Part shown: positions 25,500 through 39,875 of the stretch, one piece after another | Layout of the letters: each line of letters begins with the position of its first letter | Numbering within the stretch: the first letter of the stretch is position 1 | Source of the DNA: Epiperipatus broadwayi | Taxonomy: Eukaryota > Onychophora > Udeonychophora > Euonychophora > Peripatidae | Assembly: GCA_028023455.1 (NCBI GenBank) | Contig: JAQFVV010000063.1 | Coordinates: 5,568,794-5,632,793 of the forward strand | Direction of reading: 5' to 3' | Length of the DNA: 64,000 nt | Notes under the pieces: generated by a model | Databases searched by the model: none | What the model saw: only the letters and a program-made list of their open reading frames with translations | What the model was told of the DNA's origin: nothing | Translations under genes and position numbers: made by a program

Positions 25500-26200
25500 T
25501 CAAGAAACTTTTATGAGTATGGTATCAAGCTGTAATTCTAAGGAGAAGATAATCAACCTTCCACACATGCATTGTGTTATAGTATTCACTTGTTGATGTT
25601 ATATCCAAATAAACTCTTGATCCAAGTTGCAAGGTAAAGACTTTGAAAAAATAAGAAGTTATGACTTATCTAACATATATAAATGCAATTATATAGGCAA
25701 ATCTTAAGCATCATGGAATAAGAGCATAAATATATTAAATTATTTACTTTATTTACACTTCTTGATTATTTACATTAAGTATGTCAAGTGTTGGCGATAG
25801 AGTGGTCAGTACAGCTGCCTTACAAGCAGTTGTCCCAGGTTTGCTTCCCGGCCGATGCTATGACACATGATAAAAAAGTATTACATCTAATAATGACACA
25901 TAGTAAATTTTGATATTTTACCAGTGTTAATAATATATAAAAAAGAAATGTAAGTAAAGTGAAAACTTTAGTATATCCAACAACTCATACCAAGATGCTT
26001 CAAATTTGCCTATATAATTGCATTTAGGTATGCAATTAAAATGGCCATTCATATATTTTCAAAGTCTTTATCTTGTGATTTGGACTGAGAGGTTATTCAT
26101 ATTTAATATCAGTATAATATGATGCATATGTGAAAAGTTGATTACTTTCTCCTTAAGATAATCATTAATGTTGTTATCTAAAGTGATTTGTGCCAATTTG
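25500..26200. mobile_element. ~700-bp foldback element with tRNA-like loop
   Basis: The arms ~25525-25720 and ~25985-26170 are imperfect reverse complements sharing ATGCAATTATATAGGCAAAT, ATAAAGACTTTGAAAA and AAGGAGAA-GTAATCAAC. The ~260-bp loop carries a tRNA-Val-like sequence. No coding capacity. Confidence 0.75.
25792..25856 (+). tRNA. tRNA-Val(UAC)-like sequence (SINE head or tRNA pseudogene)
   Basis: It shows a box A-like GATAGAGTGGTCAGT, then an anticodon arm CTGC-CTTACAA-GCAG with a 7-nt loop that places UAC at the anticodon. A T-arm CCAGG-TTTGCTT-CCCGG with one mismatched pair follows. The acceptor stem (start TGGCGA, end GGCCGA) does not pair properly, so this is more likely a tRNA-derived SINE head or pseudogene than a working tRNA. 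It lies in the loop of a foldback element. Confidence 0.5.
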
Positions 26201-26775
26201 TTTATACAAAAAGTTTGATACCTAGAAATCAAAGGATATTAACTTAAATTGGTTTGGTCTAATACAAAGATTATTAATAAAGTATTAAAAATAATGTTAA
26301 TATAAAGAAAACAAAATAAATGTAAGAATAGATATATGCAACTTTCTTCTGGACATTGTTTCACAAAATAAGACACACTATAGATCTTAGTAAGGACAAG
26401 AAGGAAAAACAATATATGAAAAAAATTAAAAGTAATTAGAATGCTTAAAGCTTGACATATTAGTAGTTTTGTGAAATCACAGAATGTATATATTTAGTAT
26501 GTAATTAAAAAAAGATAAAACTGCACAATTTTTCAATTTTTCCAGGCCAGTTTCAAACATCTGTTTCTGAGTATACAAATAGAAAGACAATGTGTTCTAG
26601 TAAAAAGGTGATGGGTGACTTGTTCTCTTTTCAATGTACCTGAAGTACCATTTTTGAAGCAAGGCTTGGTTTAAGTAGCAATATTGTTTAAGTTTCACCA
26701 TATTTTTTTAATGCACTACCATGTCTGGTTCATAAGTTATGACATAAAATGTGACAGTGTGTACATAGACCCCTA

Positions 26776-26852
<77 letters not shown>

Positions 26853-28207
26853 TCATGAAAGAGTCAGTTTAAAAATTGAGACATAAAAGTTCTATTTTCT
26901 TTTAAGTAGTTTATAGAGATAAACTTTAAACTGCTTTAACCTTATAAGACTTGACAAATTCTTTGACGTATATTTACTTTTTATGAAAAAGGAAAGTAAG
27001 ATAAAAGTTTTTTTTTTCATAACTGGATTTCAAAGTTACATTTAAAGATTAGTGCTTATCTCATAAGCTATTTCAACTTTACAAATTAAGAAAACTATAT
27101 TTATTCGATTTTTTCTGAATTTCTGAGGCTTCATAAAGTTTATATGTATACTGTTTTTATAATCTAATAATAAGTTTGTTGTGCCATCATCTAACACTAG
27201 GGTTTCTGGTGATTTATGGTAAGTAAAAATTAATTTTAAGATCGAACTGTGTCAGTTAAACCAAAATGTGTTATTAATTTATACTTTGCCACTTGTGAAC
27301 CAGCATTAATTGATACTACAAAAATGTGATTCTTAAAAAGACCTTCAGATCATCGCAAATAATTTTTTATGATTGAAGTAATAAATTATTTAACTGTACA
27401 AGCTTTATTAAATGAAATGGGTTATTTAATGCCAAAGAATATAATTTCAAAAAAAAACAAAAAACATTATTATTGCTTACGCTTATCTTATTTATCTTAA
27501 GAAATTAATAAAACAACTGGTTTCAATCAAAACAGATTTTATTAAATGGAATGAGACTTGATTTTGACTTATAACATAAATATACATTAATAAGAAAAAG
27601 AAATAATAGTTATTTACTTTTAAATAAAAGTCACAATTTTAAACGAAAAATTTGCTTTTGGTAATTACAAAAGAGTACTGAAAATAGCTTTTTATTTCAA
27701 ACATGAGTGATTTACTTCATTTTTGCTGAGAAATAGTTGATATTTTATCATATAGAAGCGTTGAAATTATTTTTTTTAGAAGAACAGCTTTCATTAAATT
27801 CATATTAGTCTAATTTTTAAACAGAAGAAAATATTAAGCAACTGACTTCTGAGAATTAATTTAGAATGCAATTATCTCTGAGTAAGAGATCAAATACAGA
27901 AAAAAATGCAATTAATTCATAATTAGCTTCCCCAAAATTCTGTAAATTAAAAAACGATTTTTTAAAAAAATTCACAACATAATTTCCTTTCTCTTACAGT
28001 CATAAAGGCATAAAAACATTTGAACTCCACAAAAAGATATATTTATATATATATAACGAAAGACAGTATTAAGATAGCGATGAGTATTGTATGATTATTT
28101 ATACAAACTATTATGTGAAACACAAATATCATAAGATGGTCTTGTAATCTATGGCCATCTTTTATATTTTTAATCGAATGACCATTTATGTTTCATTTTC
28201 AGATCTA
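26201..28207. other. AT-rich non-coding stretch
   Basis: Contains a (TA)n array at 26779-26846. No supportable gene seen. Confidence 0.5.
26779..26846. repeat. (TA)n microsatellite
   Basis: About 68 bp of TA. Confidence 0.97.
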
Positions 28208-28266
28208 TCTTCTCTCTCCCTCTCTCGCTCTCTTTCTATTTCTCTCTACCTCTCTCTCGCTCTCTC
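28208..28266. repeat. (TC)n-rich imperfect microsatellite
   Basis: CTCTCT-rich run with interruptions. Confidence 0.9.
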
Positions 28267-29459
28267 ACATACACAAAAGTAATCGATATTTACATTTTGC
28301 ATTCTATTTAAGTTAATATTTGTAACAAAGTTGCTCTACGTTTTTGATAATTATCCTCAAGATTAAAATAAATTCTTTTTTCTACGGGGGAAGTATATTA
28401 TTACCTTTATTCATGTCTATGCAATAATTCTCTAGCAGAGCATACAACAAATTATAAAATATATTGATGAGATATATGATCTTGCCAACATATTTTATAA
28501 TATTTTGAATGTATTTTTTATGTTCTTGGACTATAGTGATAGAAAATGTGAGTTCATTTTTATATAATAATTTGGAGAAATTAATAGTGCTATGTACAAT
28601 TAATTTAATTGGAATACTTATATCACCAACAATGCAATGCCGTTTAACTTTAAACCTGATATTATATCTTAATATAGAAGTCTTTATTTCTAACTAAAAA
28701 GATTTTAAAATATTTAAATTATATTTATAAATAGATAACTATTCTGAATTAGAAGTTTCTACCTATTTTTTTTTTTTTACATTACATGGTGGAAGAAGTG
28801 CTTGAGTTTTTTTGAACATTAATGACTAATTTAGTATTATAAATATAGAAATCAAGAAAATGAAATTGCTTTTATTTTAATATGTTGAAATTAAAAATTT
28901 TACTATCAAATCTATTCGACTTCCCGATACTTATTTTTTAATTATATTTGCCTTTAAACTTTGCAAAGTGAGAAAAAATAGAAAACGATATTGGAGATAA
29001 TACAAATCTATATTTTCAACAGTTTTCATTTTAAATATTTCAGAGTTTCCACTTGCACTAGTAAATCTTTCTCTCACTCCATTATGTACACACTGGATAA
29101 TGTCAACAAACTTCAGGAGACATTAATCTAATTTCAGTTATTGCGTCAACAATTCTCATTAGCTGAGAGAAATATCATAGCTGTTTTTTTTTATTCTCTA
29201 AAACCACATTGACTATCTAATAACTATTAATATATAATAGGAATGATCTTATAGCTTTTGAAAATATTTTGGATGTAGACTATAATAATTTATTTCATAA
29301 AAAACTAATGCATTTTTTCTATATCCTTTAATTTTATAATTGGAATAATAGAATTACATTATTATCAAATATCATGCTTTATACATTCATATACTTTTAA
29401 AAAGATCAGTTTGTATGTTATAAAGTCACAAATATCTACCCACTAGTGTCTCCTACTAT
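28267..29459. other. AT-rich non-coding stretch
   Basis: No supportable gene or element seen; the 62-codon frame at 28509 has no recognisable features. Confidence 0.5.
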
Positions 29460-32718
<3,259 letters not shown>

Positions 32719-32734
32719 TATATATATATTGTAT

Positions 32735-34577
32735 TGTAACAGGCATATATACCATTACATTATTTTTTTTTTAAATTGAGACATTGAAAAGTTCGCATTT
32801 AAAAACTTTTTTTTAAGACATAAAAATTGAAAATTAATTCTATTTTTAACTTATATATATATATAAAATCACACAGATGAAAAAAATTATTAAAATAAAA
32901 CTTTATTAAAAAGAAAAAAAGTATTTTAAAAGCAAAAACTTAAAAGATTTAGACATAAAAGTATATCTTTAAGTTTGAAAAATAATTTAATTAATTCTAT
33001 TGTATAAAATGGAAATGATTATTTTAATTAGTAAAAGTAAACTAGCCCTTGGGCATTTCAAAATGCATAAGCAAAGGTCAGATAAGAGAGGAAAAACAAT
33101 AGGAACAGAATGGCCAATGAAAGAAATCCATCGGGAAATCGGACCTCAGCAAAATGACCATCACCATCATCATGACATAATGTCTATTGGATCCGAAAGT
33201 TTACATATAAAAGAAAAAGTTTGGAAATAAATTTTTAGTGAGTGAAAAAAAATTAAGGGAAGACGGAGATGTGTGATAACAGTGGTGATATGTGTCAGTG
33301 CGGAGTTGAAGGAGAAGGGGTTGAAAAGATGCATTCTTCAATCCCTTCAGTTTTGCTAAAAGGAAAGAGAATTGACATTGTTTTTCCTATATTGAGGACC
33401 ACAGGACATCGGGGAATTAATGCTGGCTCCAAATTGCAAACAACTGCAAGAAATTAGAAACTACGGACTTGTTAAAATCATAAGAACTTTATGAAATCTA
33501 ATGAATATTAATTAATTTGAAAACAATAAGAACTCTAAAATATAAACTTTCCAATTATTTAAATGATAGGAATAGAATCCTATCTGACCAACGTAAATTA
33601 ATATTAATTTTGTCATATGATGTATTTTTTAAAATCATTTCCATTTAATTTTTTTTTGTTCTTTTAAGTTTTTATTATTATTATTTTTTTTTGTTTAACA
33701 ACTTTTAATAAATGTTAAATTTAAGTCAGGCATGAATGTCTGCATAGATTTGTAAAATTATATAAGTTAGTTTAAGGGAGGGAAATCTTAGGTTATTTGT
33801 TTCATAGTTAAATTGGGTCAATGGATTGGATATATTGGTGTAATTAGTAGATGTAGTATGAGATTTGCTACTTGCAGGATCGATTTATATGCTGCACCCC
33901 CTCCTTTTTGCCTATGGAAGGGATAGTAAGATGGAAAACGCAGTGCCTTCCTACGGGGTTTTGGTTTATGGTTCTTCTTGCCGATAGATGTAGCATTCCT
34001 ATTTGATTGAGTCAATGTTGTCTATTAACCATGCTGTTCAGATGTACATTCCTGACAGTATAATACCTCAATATATCAGATGAATTGGTGTTGGTTTTGA
34101 CTGCTAACTTTTGGCCTAAGGTTAAATCAGGGATAAAATATTTTCTTTTCAAATGTGTTCTATGTAGTCTATTCAAACTCGACACTTAATAAAATATTCT
34201 ATTCATCTGTGTGAACTTATAAAAGTTAAAACATAAATTAAATTCTAAAATCAAGTTAAATTATAAGGTAAAAGTAATGCTAAAAATGATTCAAAATTTA
34301 TATGTGTGTTAATAAATGTTTGTGTGTATAATTGCTGGCAGTGGCATATTATTTTTTTTAATATTAAAAATATTCTTAGATAAGAATTTATAAAATATAA
34401 ATCTCTCCTGTCCCACTGAGCTAGGGACATTGGACTAACGATCGGAATAAAATATATGTAAATTAAGATCTTAACAGCACATATCTGCCTACTATACAAA
34501 TTTTCTAGGTTCAAATGCATAGATGACACCCTTGTAGTGCAGATATGGTAAGATTTCCTCTTTCTGATCATTATAAT
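32735..34577 (+). repeat. LTR of family 2, copy A
   Basis: Begins TGTAACAGGCATATAT and ends ...GATCATTATAAT, directly before TGGCCACCTAACATGAG, a PBS-like TGG motif. It is ~93% identical by eye to copy B (55803) over the first 300 bp. It carries CCAAT (33114), TATA (33206) and an AATAAA-containing 3' part near 34188. The subterminal word CACACAGATGA (32870) recurs inverted as TCATCTGTGTG (34203). A 76-codon frame with five consecutive His spans the promoter and is not treated as a gene. Confidence 0.8.
33114..33213 (+). promoter_or_regulatory. LTR promoter: CCAAT and TATA boxes (copy A)
   Basis: CCAAT at 33114-33118 and TATAAAAG at 33206-33213; positions conserved in copy B. Confidence 0.6.
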
Positions 34578-35493
34578 TGGCCACCTAACATGAGCTGATC
34601 TTTAATAAACCATGAGTACCCTGAGAATTTGAAAAATAAATCATGTCAGTAACATTTTTCTTTAAAAATGAGTTTATATATATTTGTATTAATGTGATGT
34701 TATAGACTGATGTTTAATAATCCACGAGTACCTTGACAATTAAGCCAGTATATTTTTTTCTGAAATAAGTACATTTTTGTATTAACACAAAGTTATAGAT
34801 TGAATTTTGTTTTAAAAGTACTGCCAGTAAGAAAAATTGTGCATATATAAACATAAATACAAGGAATAAAACGAAATAATTAAAATGTAATAATTAATAT
34901 AAATCTTTTTTTTTTTTTTTAAAAGTCTTATTTATAATCCAAGCGTTTAATGTGTCTAAGTAATAGTTAAAAGTAGGAGAAAAAAACTTGGAAGGGAGAG
35001 GGCAGAAATTTAGCTGGTAAAAAGGAATCAACAGTCAGCAATTTTTTTTATCATTATATTTGTGTGTCATCCATTGTTTCCATCTGTATTAATAATCTGA
35101 CCAAGGTATTTGTAACTGTTAACTTCTTCTAATTCTTCATAATCAATCTTTATTTTCATATTTTGAGCAAATCGATTAAACATTACTTAGGATCTAATGC
35201 AACCCTCATGCAGCCACATTTCATCTCTACTTCACTACAAAACTATGAGAATGAAATTGAAAACACAATAATATTTTCAATCTAAGCTCAATAGCTTATA
35301 TAGTCATATGGGTCTGAACTCAATTCAGCACCCATACATTTTGGTGACTTTGGCTCTTTAACAACCACAGCCACCAAAAAAAAAGTTTTGTCCATTTGAA
35401 ATTTTTATATAATCAATTTGTGTAACGTAATTACTAACACTAAGTAAATTCTTTTTTTTTAATGTTTTTGTTTATTGAGGAAGTTTACTGATA
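34578..35493 (+). repeat. Family-2 internal remnant (leader and 3' end only)
   Basis: Begins with the PBS-like TGGCCACCTAACATG, then a ~113-bp leader unit (CTTTAATAAACCATGAGTAC) repeated once (TTTAATAATCCACGAGTACC). The last ~90 bp (TAATTACTAACACTAAGTAA ... TTTACTGATA) match the sequence upstream of copy B, so they are the 3' end of the internal region. GAGGAAG before copy C could be a weak polypurine tract. Coding sequence is absent: the interior is deleted. Confidence 0.6.
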
Positions 35494-35605
35494 TGTAACG
35501 GCATATAAATATGCCATTACATTAATTTAAAATAAAAACTTCAACTTCGCAAATAAAAATAAATTTATTAAAAACTAAAAGCTAAAAGAAAATTAAAGAG
35601 TTGTT

Positions 35606-35607
<2 letters not shown>

Positions 35608-35642
<35 letters not shown>
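35608..35642. repeat. (TA)n microsatellite in LTR copy C
   Basis: About 35 bp of TA at a site where copy D has only a short run. Confidence 0.9.
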
Positions 35643-35646
<4 letters not shown>

Positions 35647-35867
35647 CACAGATGCAAAACTTTAAAAATTATTTCTTTTTTTAAATAAAAATAGAGGGTA
35701 TTTGTACGTACTTTTTTAGAAAGAAAATATAAGAAAAAGATAAAATATTTTTGTAAATGGAAATGAATGTTTTATAAATTAATTGAAAAGCAAACTAACC
35801 CTTGGGGCTCTTATAGAAAAAATGTCAAATGAAAGATATAGATAAGAGAACAAAAGAATTAGCTTGA

Positions 35868-35959
35868 CCAATGGAAGCACCAAGCCTCAGCATGGACCAA
35901 AAAAGAGACTAGGATTAGTGACATCTTGTTTGTTGAATCCAGAGGATGATTATAAAAGG
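35868..35959 (+). promoter_or_regulatory. LTR promoter: CCAAT and TATA boxes (copy C)
   Basis: CCAAT at 35868-35872 and TATAAAAGG at 35951-35959. Confidence 0.55.
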
Positions 35960-37542
35960 AAAACAATTCAAATTAAAACAGTTCCTGAGTTCCAGCTTGA
36001 TTTTTGTGAGAAGAGCATTAAGACACACTTGTCACACTCTCTCACTTATTTCAAATAAAATGACTGTAATACCAGGATTGAACCAGCTTAGGCCTCTTCC
36101 AGAACAACAGACCGGACTTCAAATAGAGACATTGCAGGAATTGGCCCCAGGAACTGTGATTCCCCTTCTGTAAGTCATGAACTATAAAATTTAAATATGA
36201 ACTCTTATCTGATTTTCAAATTGATAATTAATGTTTAAATTATATATATTTGAGTTTGCTAAAAAAAATCATTTCCATTTTTATTATTTTTATTAATATT
36301 GTATAAATTATTTAAATGCATTAAATTTAAGTTGAGTATTGATGCTTGCATAGATTTGTTCATATTTAATTATGTTTTTGTTTTCATATTTGATTAGAAT
36401 ATATAGACAATTGGTAAATAATGATATCTTACATTAAATATCTAAAATTTATTTATTCAGATTGGGTTTCTTGTGAATTCCCTCTGCAATTACATCAATG
36501 ACTTTATATTTTGATCATTTATGTTTATTTTAAAATGTTTTTGAGTGTGTAATCTATGTAGTCGATCTATACTCAACATTAAAAAACAAACTTTTATAAA
36601 ATTCATCTGTGCAAACTTATATAAATGTTAAATTTAAGTTGGGCATGAATGGCTATATAGATTTGTAAAGTTATATTAATTAATTAGGGAAGGGTGAATC
36701 TTAGGTTATTTGTTTCGTAGTTAAATTAGGTCAATGGATTGGATATATTGGTGTAATTAGTAGATGTAGTATGAGGTTTGCTACATGCAGGATCTCCATT
36801 TATACACAGCACACCCCCTGTTTTGTCTATGGAAGGGAAAATAATATGGGAACATAGTCCCTTCATATGGAGTTTTTTGTTTATTGTTCTTCTTGCTGAC
36901 AGATGTAGCATTCCTGTTTGGTTGAGAGTTAATGTCTTCTCTAATCATACTTACTGTTCAGATGTACATTCCTGACAGTATAGTATTTAGTGGTGTCATA
37001 TTTTCATGCTGCATTGAATACATCAATGTATCAGATGGATTGACGCCGGTTTGACTGCAAACTCTTGGCCTTAGGTTAAATAAGGGTTAGAATATTTTCT
37101 TTTCAAATGAAATCTATGTAGTTTATTCATACTCGACAATCTTAAAATAAATATAAAATTTATCTGCATGGATGATTTAAATCTTAAAATAATAATTTAA
37201 ATTAAAAGAATATTAAAATCTAAATAATAAATGTTATTCCTCAAATTTTAAAATGATTATATATGTGCGTAAATAAATGTTACTTGTGTGTTAATTACAG
37301 GCAGTAGCTGTTATTTTTTTTATATTTAAGATACAAATTAAACAAAGTTATATTTTAAAGTTATATACAATTATCTCTGCATCTCCACTGAGCTAGTGAC
37401 TTGGACTAAAAAATATAAAATAAAGTGGGATCTTAACAGCGCATATCTGCCTACTCTATAGATTTTCTAGGTTCAAATGCCTAGATGTCGCCCTTGTAGT
37501 GCAGATACAGTAAAACTTCCATTTTTTTCAGACTGTTATAAT

Positions 37543-37562
37543 TGGTGCCCAATGTGGGCATG
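37543..37562 (+). other. tRNA-Lys-like primer-binding site
   Basis: TGGTGCCCAATGTGGGCATG immediately after an LTR end. The PBS for tRNA-Lys(CUU), known from other retroelements, reads TGGCGCCCAACGTGGGGC. The two differ at a few positions only. Confidence 0.65.
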
Positions 37563-38185
<623 letters not shown>

Positions 38186-39121
38186 ATTCTTTTCTATAGG
38201 TCAGTAATAGTTCATAACAGTCAATTACTAAAAATTTTAAATTTTAGAATATGCTCTTTTAATACATTAATTATAGTTTGTCAATTATATCTTTAAAGTA
38301 CAATTTGAGGCTAAAGCAAGTACGTAGTATACAAAATTGTAGCGAATTATTTAAAAATAGTTAAGTAAATTTTAAAATATTGTTTCATATGGTTGTAAAA
38401 GCTGGCCATATTAAATAACACAGCTATAAATATTAAAAGTATATTTAATAAATTTGATTTTAATAGTTTAAAACTGATAATTTAATAAATGCTATGTTTA
38501 AATTTATAATCATATTTAATAGTCAAAATTAAAATAGTATATTTTAAAAATAAACTTTATGATGGTGAGAATTGTATTTAATTCTATATTTTCTAAATTG
38601 TTCTTCCAAATTTTATAATTATATTATATAATATAATAAGTGTATCAATTTTATAAATCTAGGCAGAGAAATAGATTAAAAATCATCTGTCAAAGTTATT
38701 AATCATGTGACTTGTATAATACATACTTTCTCACACACGCTTGTTTGAATTAATAATAAAGTTTAAAATATTTTAAAAGTTATATTATAGAATTGGATGG
38801 AATTGTCATCTAGTAAATAATGATAAATATTAAGTTAACTATCGTATGTAATGTTTTAAGTAATGTAATAAAGATGAATACAGATATAATAAAAATTAAA
38901 TATTTTGTTTAAATAAAAATAGATAAATGGAATAGGTTATTAAAGTTATTTTAAAAGTTATTTTAAATGTTTAAATAATTTTAATAAAATAATAATTGAT
39001 TTAAAAGTAATATTTTAAATAATATTTTAAGTTCATTACATCATAATTTCTAATTTTGAAATTCAATTCTGCTATAAACTGATAATATGTAAATTTGTTC
39101 TCAAGCTAAAGTAAGAATTAA

Positions 39122-39156
39122 CCAATAGGATAAGGTATTCTTACAGACTATAAATA
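39122..39156 (+). promoter_or_regulatory. 5' LTR core promoter (CCAAT, TATA)
   Basis: CCAAT at 39122-39126 and TATAAATA at 39149-39156, 22 bp apart. The same pair at comparable spacing is kept in the strongly diverged inverted LTR (54532 to 54500, minus strand), which supports function. Confidence 0.65.
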
Positions 39157-39422
39157 TGATTTGCACGGGGTTATCGGGGGAGATTAATAATGTATTGAAA
39201 CTGGAGAAAGGTAAATTATAACTATCAAAAAGATAATATTTTTTAAATTTTTATTTTAGTCAATTTTCTTTGGTACTTTCTTATCGTTTATTTGCATATT
39301 TTTGCAAAAGAGAGTTTTAAAATATAATAATTTAGAATTTTTGTGGAAATGATTTTCTAATTTTTAAAGTACTTACCAGTCGTATTTTATCTAAAAAATT
39401 TAACCTAAACTTCACAATAAAA

Positions 39423-39626
39423 ATGGATATACTGTGGAATAAAATGGATATAAGTTGTAATGCTGAAAAAATATTTGAAATATTTATTGATACAGCTTTA
39501 TTAATACTTCACCAAAGAACTGTTTTGGTACATAAAAAAACCACAGCTCGGACATTATACGGAGTCAAAAAAAATGTATTGAAACATATTATTTATAAGC
39601 CTATCCAAGATTTATTTTTTAAATAG
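39423..39626 (+). CDS. Short LTR-borne ORF, 67 aa, unknown (dubious)
   Basis: Starts MDILWNKMDISCNAEK, followed by IFEIFIDTALLILH and, near the end, KKTTARTLYG and VLKHII. The helix-loop-helix spacing faintly recalls a histone-fold core (IFE...A..L.H...), but this is a weak by-eye likeness. The copy in the 3' LTR differs at four bases, all of them amino-acid changing (Q to R, T to I, N to D), which gives no sign of purifying selection. I could not find it intact in the diverged inverted LTR. It lies inside the putative LTR intron. It may be a chance frame or a relic. Confidence 0.25.
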   Translation: MDILWNKMDISCNAEKIFEIFIDTALLILHQRTVLVHKKTTARTLYGVKKNVLKHIIYKPIQDLFFK

Positions 39627-39689
39627 TAATAAGACAATTATATGTCATGAATTATTTTATATAATATTATATTAAAAGGAGTAAAATGT

Positions 39690-39875
39690 TATATCCTTTC
39701 TGAAGGTAACATTTTTAAAAAATATTTTCAAGAATTTAAGAAAGAACCCAGGAGAATATGTTAAAGAAGCATTTTTGATATTAAAATATCCGGTTTTAGA
39801 ATTATTTAAAATGTATTTAGAAAAGATTTGTTTAAAACTACTTGAAGTTTTTTTTATTTTTAAAAGAGATTTATA
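39690..39875 (+). pseudogene. Coding relic in LTR resembling the internal protein
   Basis: An open frame of ~60 codons without ATG includes LRKNPGEYVKEAFLILKYP and ends FKRDL-stop. LRKNPGEYVK resembles LKNPKEYFKL near residue 355 of the 545-aa internal protein, with a similar hydrophobic pattern after it. The frame is also open in the 3' LTR (EYVIEVFLILKYP). This suggests that part of the LTR derives from a copy of the internal gene. The likeness is short. Confidence 0.3.

Larger units (their letters stand above)
35494..37542 (+). repeat. LTR of family 2, copy C (mosaic)
   Basis: Starts with a hairpin (TGTAACGGCATAT..ATATGCCATTACA). Its first half matches copy D; from about 36610 it matches copy A (GGATTGGATATATTGGTGTA, GTAGTATGAGGTTTGCTAC). 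A CCAAT box (35868) and TATAAAAGG (35951) are present. It ends ...GTTATAAT just before TGGTGCCCAATGTGGGCATG, the best tRNA-Lys-like PBS in the window. Short reading frames at 35864-36173 and 36778 are not conserved between copies. Confidence 0.75.

Noticed and set aside
33000-33230. 76-aa frame with HHHHH in LTR copy A (74 aa in copy B at 56066)
   Set aside because: It spans the CCAAT and TATA boxes of the LTR, is truncated differently in the two copies and is absent from copies C and D.
37440-37500. Box B-like GGTTCAAATGCC in family-2 U5 regions, suggesting a tRNA gene
   Set aside because: No box A or foldable tRNA arms upstream on the same strand; the box A-like TAGCTCAGTGG lies on the opposite strand.
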